Positions 44,401 through 53,041 are shown, counted from the stretch's first letter. The stretch: 64,000 nt of DNA from an uncultured Eubacteriales bacterium (GCA_958421945.1 CATZMZ010000006.1:52010-116009); one strand, 5' to 3'. Translations and numbers: made by a program. The notes: generated by a model not told the origin, from the sequence alone.

Positions 44401-46287
44401 TTGAAAAAGGTTTACTATAATCCGCTTAAAAGATATTACAAAAGCGTTACGGGCGCGGTTTGCGAACGAACGCGGATTACGTTCAGAGTCGATTTTTTTG
44501 ACTTTGTCGTTTTCGTTTATCAAAAAGACGGCGACGAGAGCTGTCATCGCGTTCCGATGGACAAAACGGAGCGCGGCGCGGAGTGCTCGGTTGCCTTTGA
44601 AAGCGGACTGTACGGTTACTATTTTTCTCTGCCCGACGGAAGTTTTATAACGGAGCGGGATATGCAGGGCGTTATTACTAACGTTCCCGACAGAAAATTT
44701 CAGCTTACCGCTTATTCTTCCGATTATTGCGTCCCCGAATGGCTTAAAGGCGGAATTATTTATCAGATTTTCCCCGACAGATTTAATCGTTCGGGCGAAA
44801 ATTTAACGAGGACGCACGGCAGGGTTATTCACAAAAACATGCACGATACCCCTTATTTTCTTCCCGACGAGAACGGGAAGGTTAAAAACAGGGATTTTTT
44901 CGGCGGGGACTTAAAGGGGATTACCGCAAAACTCGATTACCTTTCCGAATTAGGCGTTACGGCGATTTATCTTAATCCGATATTCGAGGCGTATTCCAAC
45001 CACAGATACGATACGGGCGATTATTTTAAAATAGACGAGCTTCTGGGCGACGAATCCGATTTGACGGAGCTTATCGAGAAAGCGAAAGAACGCGGCATTT
45101 ATATCCTTCTCGACGGGGTGTTTAACCATACCGGCGACGACAGCCGATATTTTAACAGGTACGAAAGTTACGATAGCGTCGGCGCGTTTCAAAGCAAGGA
45201 TTCGCCTTATTATTCATGGTATAGATTTATCAGATATCCCGATTTGTACGAATCGTGGTGGGGTGTGGACGTTTTGCCCGCGACGAATAAAACGGATGAG
45301 AGCTTTATAAATTTCATTACGGGCGAAAACGGAGTTATTCAAAAATACACCGCGCTCGGAATAGGCGGCTGGCGGCTTGACGTCGTCGACGAATTGCCCG
45401 ACGATTTCGTTAAGCGGATTAGAAGCCGCGTCAAAGCCTGCAATCCGAACGCCGTCATAATCGGCGAAGTGTGGGAGGACGCGTCCGACAAGATTTCTTA
45501 CGGCGTAAGAAGAGAATATTTTCAAGGCAAGGAACTCGATTCGGTTATGAACTATCCGCTTAAAAACGCCGTTATCGAATTCGTGAAAAAGGGCGATTCG
45601 GAGGGGCTTGGCAGATGCGTGAACGAGCAGCTCGACCACTATCCGAAACCCGTTATCGATTCCCTTATGAACGTTCTCGCAACGCACGATACGTTCAGGC
45701 TTTTATCCGCGCTCGGCGACGCGGACGTTTCGGGTAAAACCAAAACGGAAATGTCGGGAATGGTTTTAACGGGCGAGCAGCTTTCTACGGCAAAAGAAAG
45801 GCTTAAAAACGCGGTGTTTTTGCAGTATACGCTGTACGGCGTTCCGAGCGTATATTATGGCGACGAGATAGGAATGCAGGGGTATACCGACCCGCTTAAC
45901 AGAAAGTTTTTCGCTTGGGACGGAATTGATGCGGAAATACGCGATTTTTACGTTTATATGGCGCGCGTCAGAAAAATTTTTGCATGTCTTAAAGACGGAG
46001 AGACGGAAATAATTTATTCCAAGGGCGGATGTTTCGCGTTCAAGCGTTACTGTGAAAGCGACGAGGCGTTTTTTGCGGTTAATTTGTCGGACAGAGAGCA
46101 TTACTTGAAATTCGAGGGGGAGCTTTACGAGTTTATTTCGGGTGAAACTTTCTCGGGTGAAGCTTTGCTTAAAACGGGCGAAAGAAAAATATTTATAAAA
46201 ATTAAAAAAAAGACCGTTAAAATCGTTGACAAGAGATTTTCGCAGTGCTATTATATGGGTGAACTTGATAGAAAACCGACGAGGTAA
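44401..46287 (+). CDS. GH13 family alpha-glucan hydrolase (neopullulanase/cyclomaltodextrinase-like)
   Basis: A 628-residue protein with a TTG start; KKVYYNPLKRYYKSVTGAV matches the N-terminal CBM34-like domain of neopullulanases, supporting that start. The catalytic GH13 domain has YLNPIFEAYSNHRYDT, DGVFNHTG, nucleophile in GWRLDVVDEL, acid in GEVWEDA and the HDT motif. There is no signal peptide, so it degrades internal maltodextrins, probably limit dextrins left by GlgP. It is the last gene of the glycogen operon. Its final codons overlap the promoter of the downstream T-box transcript. Confidence 0.88.
   Translation: MKKVYYNPLKRYYKSVTGAVCERTRITFRVDFFDFVVFVYQKDGDESCHRVPMDKTERGAECSVAFESGLYGYYFSLPDGSFITERDMQGVITNVPDRKFQLTAYSSDYCVPEWLKGGIIYQIFPDRFNRSGENLTRTHGRVIHKNMHDTPYFLPDENGKVKNRDFFGGDLKGITAKLDYLSELGVTAIYLNPIFEAYSNHRYDTGDYFKIDELLGDESDLTELIEKAKERGIYILLDGVFNHTGDDSRYFNRYESYDSVGAFQSKDSPYYSWYRFIRYPDLYESWWGVDVLPATNKTDESFINFITGENGVIQKYTALGIGGWRLDVVDELPDDFVKRIRSRVKACNPNAVIIGEVWEDASDKISYGVRREYFQGKELDSVMNYPLKNAVIEFVKKGDSEGLGRCVNEQLDHYPKPVIDSLMNVLATHDTFRLLSALGDADVSGKTKTEMSGMVLTGEQLSTAKERLKNAVFLQYTLYGVPSVYYGDEIGMQGYTDPLNRKFFAWDGIDAEIRDFYVYMARVRKIFACLKDGETEIIYSKGGCFAFKRYCESDEAFFAVNLSDREHYLKFEGELYEFISGETFSGEALLKTGERKIFIKIKKKTVKIVDKRFSQCYYMGELDRKPTR
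46226..46254 (+). promoter_or_regulatory. Sigma-A promoter of the T-box/trpB transcript, inside the end of the GH13 gene
   Basis: TTGACA (46226-46231), a 17-base spacer and TATTAT (46249-46254) lie within the last 62 bases of the preceding coding sequence. A start near 46261 would give a full T-box leader of about 295 bases. Confidence 0.75.
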
Positions 46288-46530
46288 AGTAGTAACCGAT
46301 ATAAAGTATTCAGAGAGTTTGCGGCGGGTGAAAGCAAATTGCGGAATATCGTGCGAATGGATTACCGAGGGCAAGGGCGAAGTTTTAAGTAGCCTTTGAC
46401 GCAATAAGCCGAGCGTTAAAGCGGCAGGGTATGATAGTACCCGAAAAGAGGTAAAGCGTTTCGCTTTATAAAAATGGGTGGCAACACGGATAAATTTCGT
46501 CCCAACGAAATGGTTTCGTGTTCTTTTTAT
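46261..46530 (+). promoter_or_regulatory. Tryptophan T-box riboswitch with terminator
   Basis: A tRNA-sensing leader before trpB. Stem I elements are visible (agtagtaaccgatataaag, then cagagag). The specifier codon is read as TGG at 46358-46360 in gcgaatggatt. The T-box sequence gggtggcaacacgg is at 46476-46489, with the tRNA-end-binding TGGC at 46479-46482. The alternative terminator pairs aacacg (46483-46488) with cgtgtt (46516-46521) and atttcgt (46494-46500) with acgaaat (46505-46511), followed by ctttttatttt. Uncharged tRNA-Trp would stabilise the antiterminator and allow trpB expression. Confidence 0.88.
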
Positions 46531-46556
46531 TTTAAAATAATTCAGGAGGTAGAAAA

Positions 46557-47936
46557 ATGAATAACAAGATTCCCACAAAAATCTATTTAACGGAGGAGGA
46601 GCTTCCCAAGTCCTGGTACAATATGAACGCGATTATGCCCGAAAAGCATGCGCCCGCGCTTAATCCCGCAACCTTGCAACCCTGCACGTTAAGCGATTAC
46701 GAACAAGTTTTTTGTAAGGAGCTTGCAAAGCAGGAGCTTAATTATACCGACGAATATATACCTATTCCCGACGAAATAAGGGATTTTTACAGAATGGTTC
46801 GCCCGTCGCCCTTAACGCGTGCGTATTTCTTGGAAAAAGCTTTGGATACGCCCGCTGAAATATATTATAAATTCGAGGGGAATAACACGTCCGGCTCACA
46901 CAAGCTTAATTCTGCCATCGCGCAAGCGTATTACGCAAAAGAACAGGGCTTAAAACACCTTACGACCGAAACGGGCGCGGGACAATGGGGAACGGCGCTT
47001 TCGATGGCGTGCGCGTTCTTTGGTCTTGACCTTACCGTTTATATGGTTAAGTGTTCTTCGGAGCAAAAGCCTTTCAGAAAAGCGGTTATGGAGACTTACG
47101 GCGCGAAAGTTATTCCCAGTCCGTCCGACACTACGGAGGTTGGCAGAAAAATTCTTGCGGAATTCCCGGGGACGGGCGGTTCGCTCGGTTGTGCCGTTTC
47201 GGAAGCGGTCGAAAAGGCGGTAAACACGCCCGATTGCAAGTACGTTTTGGGCAGTGTTCTCGACCACGTTATACTTCATCAGTCGATAATCGGATTAGAA
47301 ACCAAAACCGCTCTCGAAAAGTTCGATATAGAACCCGACGTTTTAATCAGCTGCATAGGCGGCGGTTCGAATTTCGGCGGATTTATCGCACCGTTTATCA
47401 AGGATAAAATTAACGGAACTGCTAAATACAGGATCGTCGCGGTCGAACCCTCGTCCTGTCCGTCTGTTACGCGCGGAAAATACGTTTACGATTTCGGCGA
47501 CACGGGCAAGATAACTCCGCTTATGAAAATGTACACGCTCGGCAACGGCTTTATGCCGTCCAAAAACCATGCCGGCGGGTTAAGGTATCACGGAATGAAT
47601 CCTATCATTTCCAAACTTTATCACGACAAGTATATCGAAGCCGTTTCGGTAGAACAGACGTCCGTATTCGACGCCGCCGTTCAGTTCGCGAAAACCGAAG
47701 GTATCCTTCCCGCACCCGAGTCCTCGCACTCTATACGCGTCGTTATCGACGAAGCGCTTAAATGCAAAAAGACGGGCGAGAAAAAGAAAATCGTATTCTG
47801 TCTTACCGGTACGGGCTATTTCGATTTGAAAGCTTATATGGAATATAACAATAAAACGATGACCGATTACGTTCCGACGGATGAAGAGCTTGCCGAAAGC
47901 TTCAAAACCATTCCGGATATTCCGCAAAACAAATAA
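46557..47936 (+). CDS. trpB: Tryptophan synthase beta subunit, TrpB2 type (stand-alone)
   Basis: Condenses indole and serine to tryptophan with pyridoxal phosphate. The 459-residue length and sequence (PTKIYLTEEELPKSWYNMN at the start, SGSHKLNSA with lysine K116, GGGSNFGGF) mark the longer TrpB2 family, which is not tightly tied to TrpA. No trpA or other trp gene is adjacent. Under a tryptophan T-box, it fits a role in salvaging indole made elsewhere or taken up. Strong ribosome site caggagg precedes the ATG. Confidence 0.92.
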   Translation: MNNKIPTKIYLTEEELPKSWYNMNAIMPEKHAPALNPATLQPCTLSDYEQVFCKELAKQELNYTDEYIPIPDEIRDFYRMVRPSPLTRAYFLEKALDTPAEIYYKFEGNNTSGSHKLNSAIAQAYYAKEQGLKHLTTETGAGQWGTALSMACAFFGLDLTVYMVKCSSEQKPFRKAVMETYGAKVIPSPSDTTEVGRKILAEFPGTGGSLGCAVSEAVEKAVNTPDCKYVLGSVLDHVILHQSIIGLETKTALEKFDIEPDVLISCIGGGSNFGGFIAPFIKDKINGTAKYRIVAVEPSSCPSVTRGKYVYDFGDTGKITPLMKMYTLGNGFMPSKNHAGGLRYHGMNPIISKLYHDKYIEAVSVEQTSVFDAAVQFAKTEGILPAPESSHSIRVVIDEALKCKKTGEKKKIVFCLTGTGYFDLKAYMEYNNKTMTDYVPTDEELAESFKTIPDIPQNK

Positions 47937-47953
47937 AAACATTGCGTTTTCGC

Positions 47954-47982
47954 TTGATTTATCTCGTTAAATAATATATACT
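47954..47982 (+). promoter_or_regulatory. Sigma-A promoter of acpP
   Basis: TTGATT (47954-47959), 17 bases and TATACT (47977-47982), 30 bp before the acpP start. Confidence 0.65.
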
Positions 47983-48011
47983 ATAAATAGAAAATCGTGG
48001 AGGATTTTATA

Positions 48012-48242
48012 ATGATAACGTCAGAAAAGATTAAAGAAATGATTGCAAAACAGCTTAACAAGCCCGTTTCGGACGTAACCGATGAAAAGGACGTGGTTAA
48101 GGACCTCGGCGCGGACTCTCTCGACGTTGTTGAAATGCTTATGAATCTCGAAGAGGAATTCAACATTTCCGTTCCCGAGTCGGAAGCCGTTAAAATTAAA
48201 ACCGTAGGCGATATAGTTAAGCTTATTAACGAAAAGAACTGA
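48012..48242 (+). CDS. acpP: Acyl carrier protein
   Basis: A 76-residue acidic four-helix carrier. The phosphopantetheine attachment Ser is S36 in LGADSLDVVEMLM, the canonical motif. The start at 48012 follows tggaggatt; an in-frame TTG upstream would only add a few residues through the ribosome site. It carries acyl chains in fatty acid synthesis. It is isolated here from fab genes, with its own promoter and terminator. Confidence 0.95.
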   Translation: MITSEKIKEMIAKQLNKPVSDVTDEKDVVKDLGADSLDVVEMLMNLEEEFNISVPESEAVKIKTVGDIVKLINEKN

Positions 48243-48260
48243 TTTTTACACAAACCTTAA

Positions 48261-48300
48261 AAGCCTTGCGTTCCGTCATCGAGGACGCAAGGCTTTTTGT
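48261..48300 (+). terminator. Terminator after acpP
   Basis: aagccttgcgt (48261-48271) pairs with acgcaaggctt (48285-48295), followed by tttgtgtttttt. Confidence 0.87.
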
Positions 48301-48463
48301 GTTTTTTATTGTTTTATACTATAAACATCAAAAATCTTATCGGAATTTACCGCTACGGCGTTATAATCGTGACGTTATCAATAGAGATTGATTTAAATTA
48401 TTTTACGTTTTTAATAAAAACCGCCATATAATCGCCTTAAAAAGACGAAGCAAGGCTCAAAAT

Positions 48464-48523
48464 CGCGGAAAACGCGGAATAACGCGGAGAATTCTTGATT
48501 TTTTTCGGATTATATGATAAAAT
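48464..48523 (+). promoter_or_regulatory. Promoter of the site-2 protease/scp operon with phased CGCGGA repeats
   Basis: TTGATT (48495-48500), 17 bases and TAAAAT (48518-48523) form a promoter. Immediately upstream three CGCGGA copies occur at 48464-48469, 48473-48478 and 48483-48488, spaced by nine and ten bases, close to one DNA turn, an arrangement seen in activator sites. The leader after the promoter contains a hairpin around cggaca/tgtccg. The rest of the 366-bp gap after acpP shows no gene. Confidence 0.5.
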
Positions 48524-48608
48524 AAATAAGATTTGTTTTTCAGGACGACGGACATTATCATAGTCTTTGTCCGCCGGGTTAATTATCGGAATAATGGGTT
48601 GACGGTGT

Positions 48609-49280
48609 ATGGATAAAATATTAAACTACATATCGGTTTTTCTCGCCTTAATAATTGTTTTACCCCTTCACGAGTTCGCGCACGCGTTCGCGGCGGTTAA
48701 AAACGGCGATTTGACGCCGAGGCTTGCGGGAAGATACACGCTTAATCCTCTCGCGCATTTCGACGTAATCGGACTTTTATGCTTCGTGCTTGCGGGGTTT
48801 GGTTGGGCGAAACCCGTTCCCGTAAATCCCAACAACTTTACTAATCAGAAGCGCGGGCGTTTTACGGTGGCAATCGCGGGGGTGACCGCAAACTATATTC
48901 TTGCGTTCGTCGCTTATCCGCTGTGGTTATTGTCTTTTAAAATCCCGCAATTCGGCTATTTTACGGCGGTTCTGCAATTAACGCTGTTATATATGTGGTA
49001 TATGAGTCTTTGTTTTTTCGTGTTCAATCTGATTCCCGTATATCCTTTGGACGGGTTTATGGCGGTTGACGCGTTGACGAAAAGGCAAAACGCCGTTTAT
49101 GATTTTTTGCGCTATAAAGGGATATACGTTTTATACGCACTGTTTGCAATGAGTATCGCTGCGGATATTTTTAACTTGCCGCAGTTAGACGTGCTTGGCA
49201 CGTGCATCAGTTTTGTCGTGAATTATATAGATTTTCCTATAAGATGGTTTTGGGGGTTGATATTTAATGGCGGAATTTGA
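48609..49280 (+). CDS. Site-2 protease family (M50) membrane metalloprotease
   Basis: A 223-residue membrane protein with about five helices. The zinc motif HEFAH is at residues 21-25 in the first helix, and the second metal ligand motif is in NLIPVYPLDGF. There is no PDZ domain, unlike RseP. This short form is commonly found directly upstream of scpA in Bacillota, as here, but its substrate is unknown. It overlaps scpA by 14 bases. Ribosome signal before the ATG is weak. Confidence 0.88.
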   Translation: MDKILNYISVFLALIIVLPLHEFAHAFAAVKNGDLTPRLAGRYTLNPLAHFDVIGLLCFVLAGFGWAKPVPVNPNNFTNQKRGRFTVAIAGVTANYILAFVAYPLWLLSFKIPQFGYFTAVLQLTLLYMWYMSLCFFVFNLIPVYPLDGFMAVDALTKRQNAVYDFLRYKGIYVLYALFAMSIAADIFNLPQLDVLGTCISFVVNYIDFPIRWFWGLIFNGGI

Positions 49281-50037
49281 ATCGGTTGTCGATTATTCAA
49301 CCAAGCTTGAAAATTTCGAAGGACCTCTCGACTTATTGCTTCACTTAATAAAGGAAGCAAAAATCGAAATCAAGGATATATTCGTATCCGAGGTTACGGC
49401 GCAGTTTTTGCAGTATATGAACGGCGTAAAATCTCTTGACGTCGACAAGGCGAGCGACTATCTTAATATGGCGGCGACGCTTCTTGAAATAAAATCAAAA
49501 TCCGTCCTGCCTAAAATCGAGGAGGTTACCGATGATTTCGAAGACCCCGAACAAGCGCTTATAAGACAGTTGGAGGAATACAAGCTGTTTAAGGAAGCGA
49601 GCGAAAAACTTAAAGACCGTGAAAACGTATTGCGATTTTACAAAGAACCGGATAAAAGCGTGGGGGACGTTAAAGTCGTTTATAACGATTTCAATCTCGA
49701 AGGGCTTATCGCCGCGTTTTCCAAGCTTTTGATGCGCGTTGACGATAAAAAAAGACAGGATAATATTCTTAAAGAAATACCCAAAGAGATTTTTACCGTT
49801 AAAGACAAAGTCGAGCAGATAAGAACGGTGCTTCTGGAAAGACAAAGCGTAAGTTTTTTCGAGCTTTTTCCGCATCACTATACGCGCACGGAGCTTATCA
49901 CGACCTTTCAGGCAATGCTCGAATTATTAAAATTGCAATATATGACCGTTACGCAAAACGGCGTATTCGACGATATTACCATAACAATCAGGGAAGACAG
50001 AAATGAAGAACTTGGAGAAATTGACGAATATAATTGA
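49267..50037 (+). CDS. scpA: Segregation and condensation protein A
   Basis: The kleisin subunit of the SMC-ScpAB condensin. Residues 13-30 (LENFEGPLDLLLHLIKEA) are the hallmark N-terminal motif binding the SMC neck; AATLLEIKSKSVLP follows, and the C-terminal winged helix ends near ITIREDRN. The 256-residue length is standard. It overlaps the upstream protease gene by 14 bases and scpB by 35 bases, so the three are coupled. Confidence 0.94.
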   Translation: MAEFESVVDYSTKLENFEGPLDLLLHLIKEAKIEIKDIFVSEVTAQFLQYMNGVKSLDVDKASDYLNMAATLLEIKSKSVLPKIEEVTDDFEDPEQALIRQLEEYKLFKEASEKLKDRENVLRFYKEPDKSVGDVKVVYNDFNLEGLIAAFSKLLMRVDDKKRQDNILKEIPKEIFTVKDKVEQIRTVLLERQSVSFFELFPHHYTRTELITTFQAMLELLKLQYMTVTQNGVFDDITITIREDRNEELGEIDEYN

Positions 50038-50851
50038 ATCTATCCTTTTCGTGTCCGGCACGCAGATTGCTATTTCGGATATAACCGAAAAGCTCGAAAT
50101 TACCGAAAAACAGTTATCTCAAGCCGTTTCGGAGCTTCAGAAGAAGTATTCAGAGGATAGCGGCGTTCAACTGTTGAAATTTAACAAAAAATTGCAGTTT
50201 TGCTCTAACCCCGTGTACGCGGAAGAGGTTTCGTCCGTGCTTAACCCGATAAAAGAGCGTGAGCTTTCCAAGAGTATGTTAGAGGTTGCGGCGATTATCG
50301 CGTATAAACAGCCGGTAACGCGAATCGATTTGGAAGATATAAGGGGCAACAGCGAATACGCCATACAAAAGCTGTTGGAGTTGGGCGTGATAGAACCTGT
50401 CGGAAGAAAAGACGCGGTAGGCAGACCCGTTATGTTCGGCACGACCGATAAATTCTTAAAGCGTTTTCAGATTTCTTCGCTTGACGAACTGCCCGATTAT
50501 GAGGAATTGCTCAACCGAATCAAGCTTATTCACGGCGACGACAAGGAGGACGATTATTTATACAAAAAGGACGTTTACGTTGACGAGCAGGAGGGTGGTT
50601 TTGCTGCGGACGCTGAAAATGCCGAGAATTCTGCGGCAGACGGCGCTGCGCTTGAAATTGCGGCAACCAAAGACGTTGGCACAACCGATTCGGGCGGGCA
50701 AGAGGCTTTTTTAAAGTCTGAAAAATCGTCAAAGAGAGCTGTAAAATCGGCGGCGAAAAAATCCGAATCCGAAGACGACTTCGAGCTTCCCGATATCGAG
50801 GACGAGGAGCTTCCCGATTTCTTAAAAGACGAGCAGGTCGAAAAAATTTAA
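50003..50851 (+). CDS. scpB: Segregation and condensation protein B with acidic C-terminal tail
   Basis: Partner of ScpA in condensin. Two winged helices cover residues about 3-180 (IIESILFVSGTQIAISDITEKL; LEVAAIIAYKQPVTRIDLEDIRG; GRKDAVGRPVMFGTTDKFLKRF). The remaining ~90 residues are low-complexity, with Ala/Glu runs, a basic patch (KSSKRAVKSAAKK) and a very acidic end (DDFELPDIEDEELPDFL). This extends the protein to 282 residues from the usual 190-200. The ATG lies 35 bases inside scpA. Confidence 0.93.
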   Translation: MKNLEKLTNIIESILFVSGTQIAISDITEKLEITEKQLSQAVSELQKKYSEDSGVQLLKFNKKLQFCSNPVYAEEVSSVLNPIKERELSKSMLEVAAIIAYKQPVTRIDLEDIRGNSEYAIQKLLELGVIEPVGRKDAVGRPVMFGTTDKFLKRFQISSLDELPDYEELLNRIKLIHGDDKEDDYLYKKDVYVDEQEGGFAADAENAENSAADGAALEIAATKDVGTTDSGGQEAFLKSEKSSKRAVKSAAKKSESEDDFELPDIEDEELPDFLKDEQVEKI

Positions 50852-50922
50852 TACAATCAAATATATCATTAAACATTTTATAACAATGTATAAAGTAAAC
50901 CAATAATAACGCGGTTAAGTAT

Positions 50923-50975
50923 AGCCCCGTCGGGAAATGAAAAGATTTTCAACGTTTCCCGACGGGGCTTGTATA
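50923..50975 (+). terminator. Strong hairpin after scpB (possible attenuating terminator)
   Basis: A perfect 15-bp stem, agccccgtcgggaaa (50923-50937) with 50955-50969, has a 17-base loop. Only a weak T stretch follows, and the next gene starts 36 bases later, so partial read-through to the ytfI-like genes is likely. Confidence 0.65.
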
Positions 50976-51004
50976 TTTATCGCAAATTTACCGATATTAA
51001 GATA

Positions 51005-51568
51005 ATGCTGACGCTTTTTATTTGCGCAATGGTGTTCATTTTTCCGTTATTTCTGAATATTCACGCGGCGATAATCGGCAAAAATAAAAAATTTTACGTC
51101 GGGATATACTTATTCGGAATTATAAAAATATTAAGCGGTTATGCGGAAAAAATATCTGACGGTTTCGCATTTCACTTATCGGATAAAAAGGCGTTGATTT
51201 TTAATCGTAAAAGCCTTTTAACGGCGAGAAAAAGCATAAAGCCGTTTATGGATTACCATTCTATAAAAATTAAAACCGTTGCTGAACTCGGTAGTGCCGA
51301 TAACGAAATTGCACCGTTTGCGGCTGTATTTACCGCATCGTTTATAAACAGCTTTCTCGTATGGTTTTTTGCGCTGAAAAAGCCGTATCTTAAAATCGAA
51401 AACGAGTTTAACGTGTATCGGAACGAAAACGTTTTTAATGCATTTTGCACGAGTGTTTTCGTCTTTAATTTCCTGATGATTTTAATCAGCATTATAAAAA
51501 TATTTTCGGAGAAAATAATTTATGCATTCAAACAAAGAAGAAAGAACAAAAATAAATTCTGCGATTGA
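51005..51568 (+). CDS. DUF2953-like membrane protein (YtfI position)
   Basis: A 187-residue protein. The start is set at the ATG at 51005 (MLTLFICAMVF); a TTG 36 bases earlier lies in the terminator stem. There is one N-terminal helix, a central beta-rich polar region (KFYVGIYLFGIIK), a helix around 105-125 and a C-terminal helix. I recognise it mostly from context: in Clostridia and Bacillus a DUF2953 protein lies between scpB and ytfJ. Known relatives are expressed in sporulation; the function is unknown. It overlaps ytfJ by 47 bases. Confidence 0.62.
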   Translation: MLTLFICAMVFIFPLFLNIHAAIIGKNKKFYVGIYLFGIIKILSGYAEKISDGFAFHLSDKKALIFNRKSLLTARKSIKPFMDYHSIKIKTVAELGSADNEIAPFAAVFTASFINSFLVWFFALKKPYLKIENEFNVYRNENVFNAFCTSVFVFNFLMILISIIKIFSEKIIYAFKQRRKNKNKFCD

Positions 51569-51932
51569 AACCGCGATAAAAAATCTCGGTGCGATAATCG
51601 ACGTAAACACCGTTATAGGTACGCCGCTTAAAGACGAGGACGGAAGCGTAATCGTACCCGTATCCAAGGTGACCTTCGGTATTTTGTCGGGTGGCGGAGA
51701 ATACGGGAAAATTAACGTCTTTACAAAAGGCGCAGACTTGCCGTTTTCCGCGGGTAACGGAGCAATCGTGTCGTTAAAGCCTTGCGGTTTTCTCGTTAAA
51801 AACAGCGGCGAAGATTATAAAATCCTTTCGCTTCCGTTCGGGAAATACGACGGAATTCTGGAAAAAGCCGCAGAACTTTTTTCAGAAGCGACGAAAAACG
51901 TTCAATCGCCTGAAAACGGTGAGGAGGAATAA
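51522..51932 (+). CDS. ytfJ: GerW family sporulation protein YtfJ
   Basis: A 136-residue soluble protein. The signature IDVNTVIGTPLKDEDGSVIVPVSKV runs from about residue 26, followed by FGILSGGGEYG; these are diagnostic of the YtfJ/GerW family, needed in the forespore of Bacillus for lysozyme-sensitive germination steps. The start has ggagaaa upstream and lies inside the ytfI-like gene; its stop overlaps the dacF start by one base. Another sign that this genome encodes spore functions. Confidence 0.92.
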   Translation: MHSNKEERTKINSAIETAIKNLGAIIDVNTVIGTPLKDEDGSVIVPVSKVTFGILSGGGEYGKINVFTKGADLPFSAGNGAIVSLKPCGFLVKNSGEDYKILSLPFGKYDGILEKAAELFSEATKNVQSPENGEEE

Positions 51933-53026
51933 TGCTTAAAAAAATTGTCAAACCTGCGCTTTTCGTGTTGCTTTCCGTGCTGCTTTTTCTGCTTTTTTTA
52001 TCGTTTTATTTAAGAACGAACGCAAAATTTGTCGATGCGCAAATCAATGAAAGCGAAATTGTTATGGAAAAGAATTCAAAACGCGTTTTATTCGGTAAAA
52101 ACGTGAGCGATAAAATGTTTATGGCAAGCACGACTAAAATTTTAACCGCGATTACGATAATAGAAAACTGTGACGTAAACGCCTTGGTAACTGTTACGCC
52201 CGAAACGGTCGGGGTGGAGGGGTCGAGTATTTACCTTGAAGCGGGCGAAAAACTCTCGGTAAAAGACTTGCTTTACGGTTTAATGCTTCGTTCCGGTAAC
52301 GATTGTGCCGAAACTCTCGCGGTATACTGCTCCGAAACGATTTCGGCGTTCGCGGGGTTGATGAACGAAACCGCAGCAAAAATAGGCGCAAAAAACAGTA
52401 ATTTCGTCAATCCGCACGGACTTCACGACGATAATCATTACACGACAGCTTACGATTTGGCTTTAATTTCTTGTTATGCGCTCGATAATCCCGTTTTTCG
52501 TGAAATCGCTTCCGCAAAAACCGCCGTTATACCTCATTCCACGCGCGACGGTAAACGATATTTAAAGAATAAGAATAAAATGTTAAGCCGTCTTAACGGG
52601 TGTACGGGCATTAAAACGGGTTACACGAAAAAGGCGGGCAGATGTCTTGTTACGTCCTGTGAGCGCGACGGTATGGAACTCGTTTGCGTTGTCTTAAACT
52701 GCGGCGCAATGTGGGACGTTTCGGAAAATTTGCTCAACGACGCGTTCTTAAAATATCACAATTATAAACTTGCGGACGAAAAAAACGTGGTCGGCTTTGC
52801 GGAATACGGTGAAAAGTCGAAGAAATGTCCGTTATACATTAAAAACGATATAGTTTTGCCACTTACAAAAACCGAGAAAGAACGGCTTAAAATAGTGTAT
52901 GATTACGAGAAAAAGCTAGATAAAAACTTTAAAAAAGACGAAGAGGTCGGTTCGGTTAAAATTTTTATCGAAAATAACTTGCTTTTTTCCGAAAAAATAT
53001 ATACTATATTAGGAGTACGAAATTAA
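51932..53026 (+). CDS. dacF: D-alanyl-D-alanine carboxypeptidase (DacF-like)
   Basis: A 364-residue penicillin-binding protein of the S11 family. An N-terminal membrane anchor or signal (ALFVLLSVLLFLLFLSF) is followed by the three active-site motifs: STTK at 66-69, SGN at 121-123 and KTG at 228-230. It removes the terminal D-Ala from peptidoglycan stem peptides outside the membrane. Position after ytfJ matches DacF, which trims spore cortex or forespore wall in Bacillus, but a vegetative DacA-like role cannot be excluded. Confidence 0.88.
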   Translation: MLKKIVKPALFVLLSVLLFLLFLSFYLRTNAKFVDAQINESEIVMEKNSKRVLFGKNVSDKMFMASTTKILTAITIIENCDVNALVTVTPETVGVEGSSIYLEAGEKLSVKDLLYGLMLRSGNDCAETLAVYCSETISAFAGLMNETAAKIGAKNSNFVNPHGLHDDNHYTTAYDLALISCYALDNPVFREIASAKTAVIPHSTRDGKRYLKNKNKMLSRLNGCTGIKTGYTKKAGRCLVTSCERDGMELVCVVLNCGAMWDVSENLLNDAFLKYHNYKLADEKNVVGFAEYGEKSKKCPLYIKNDIVLPLTKTEKERLKIVYDYEKKLDKNFKKDEEVGSVKIFIENNLLFSEKIYTILGVRN

Positions 53027-53041
53027 AAAGCAGGATTACAA

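Noticed and set aside
45766..46578. Long open frame antisense to the GH13 gene and T-box
   Set aside because: It crosses the T-box and terminator and overlaps conserved GH13 sequence; no domain visible.
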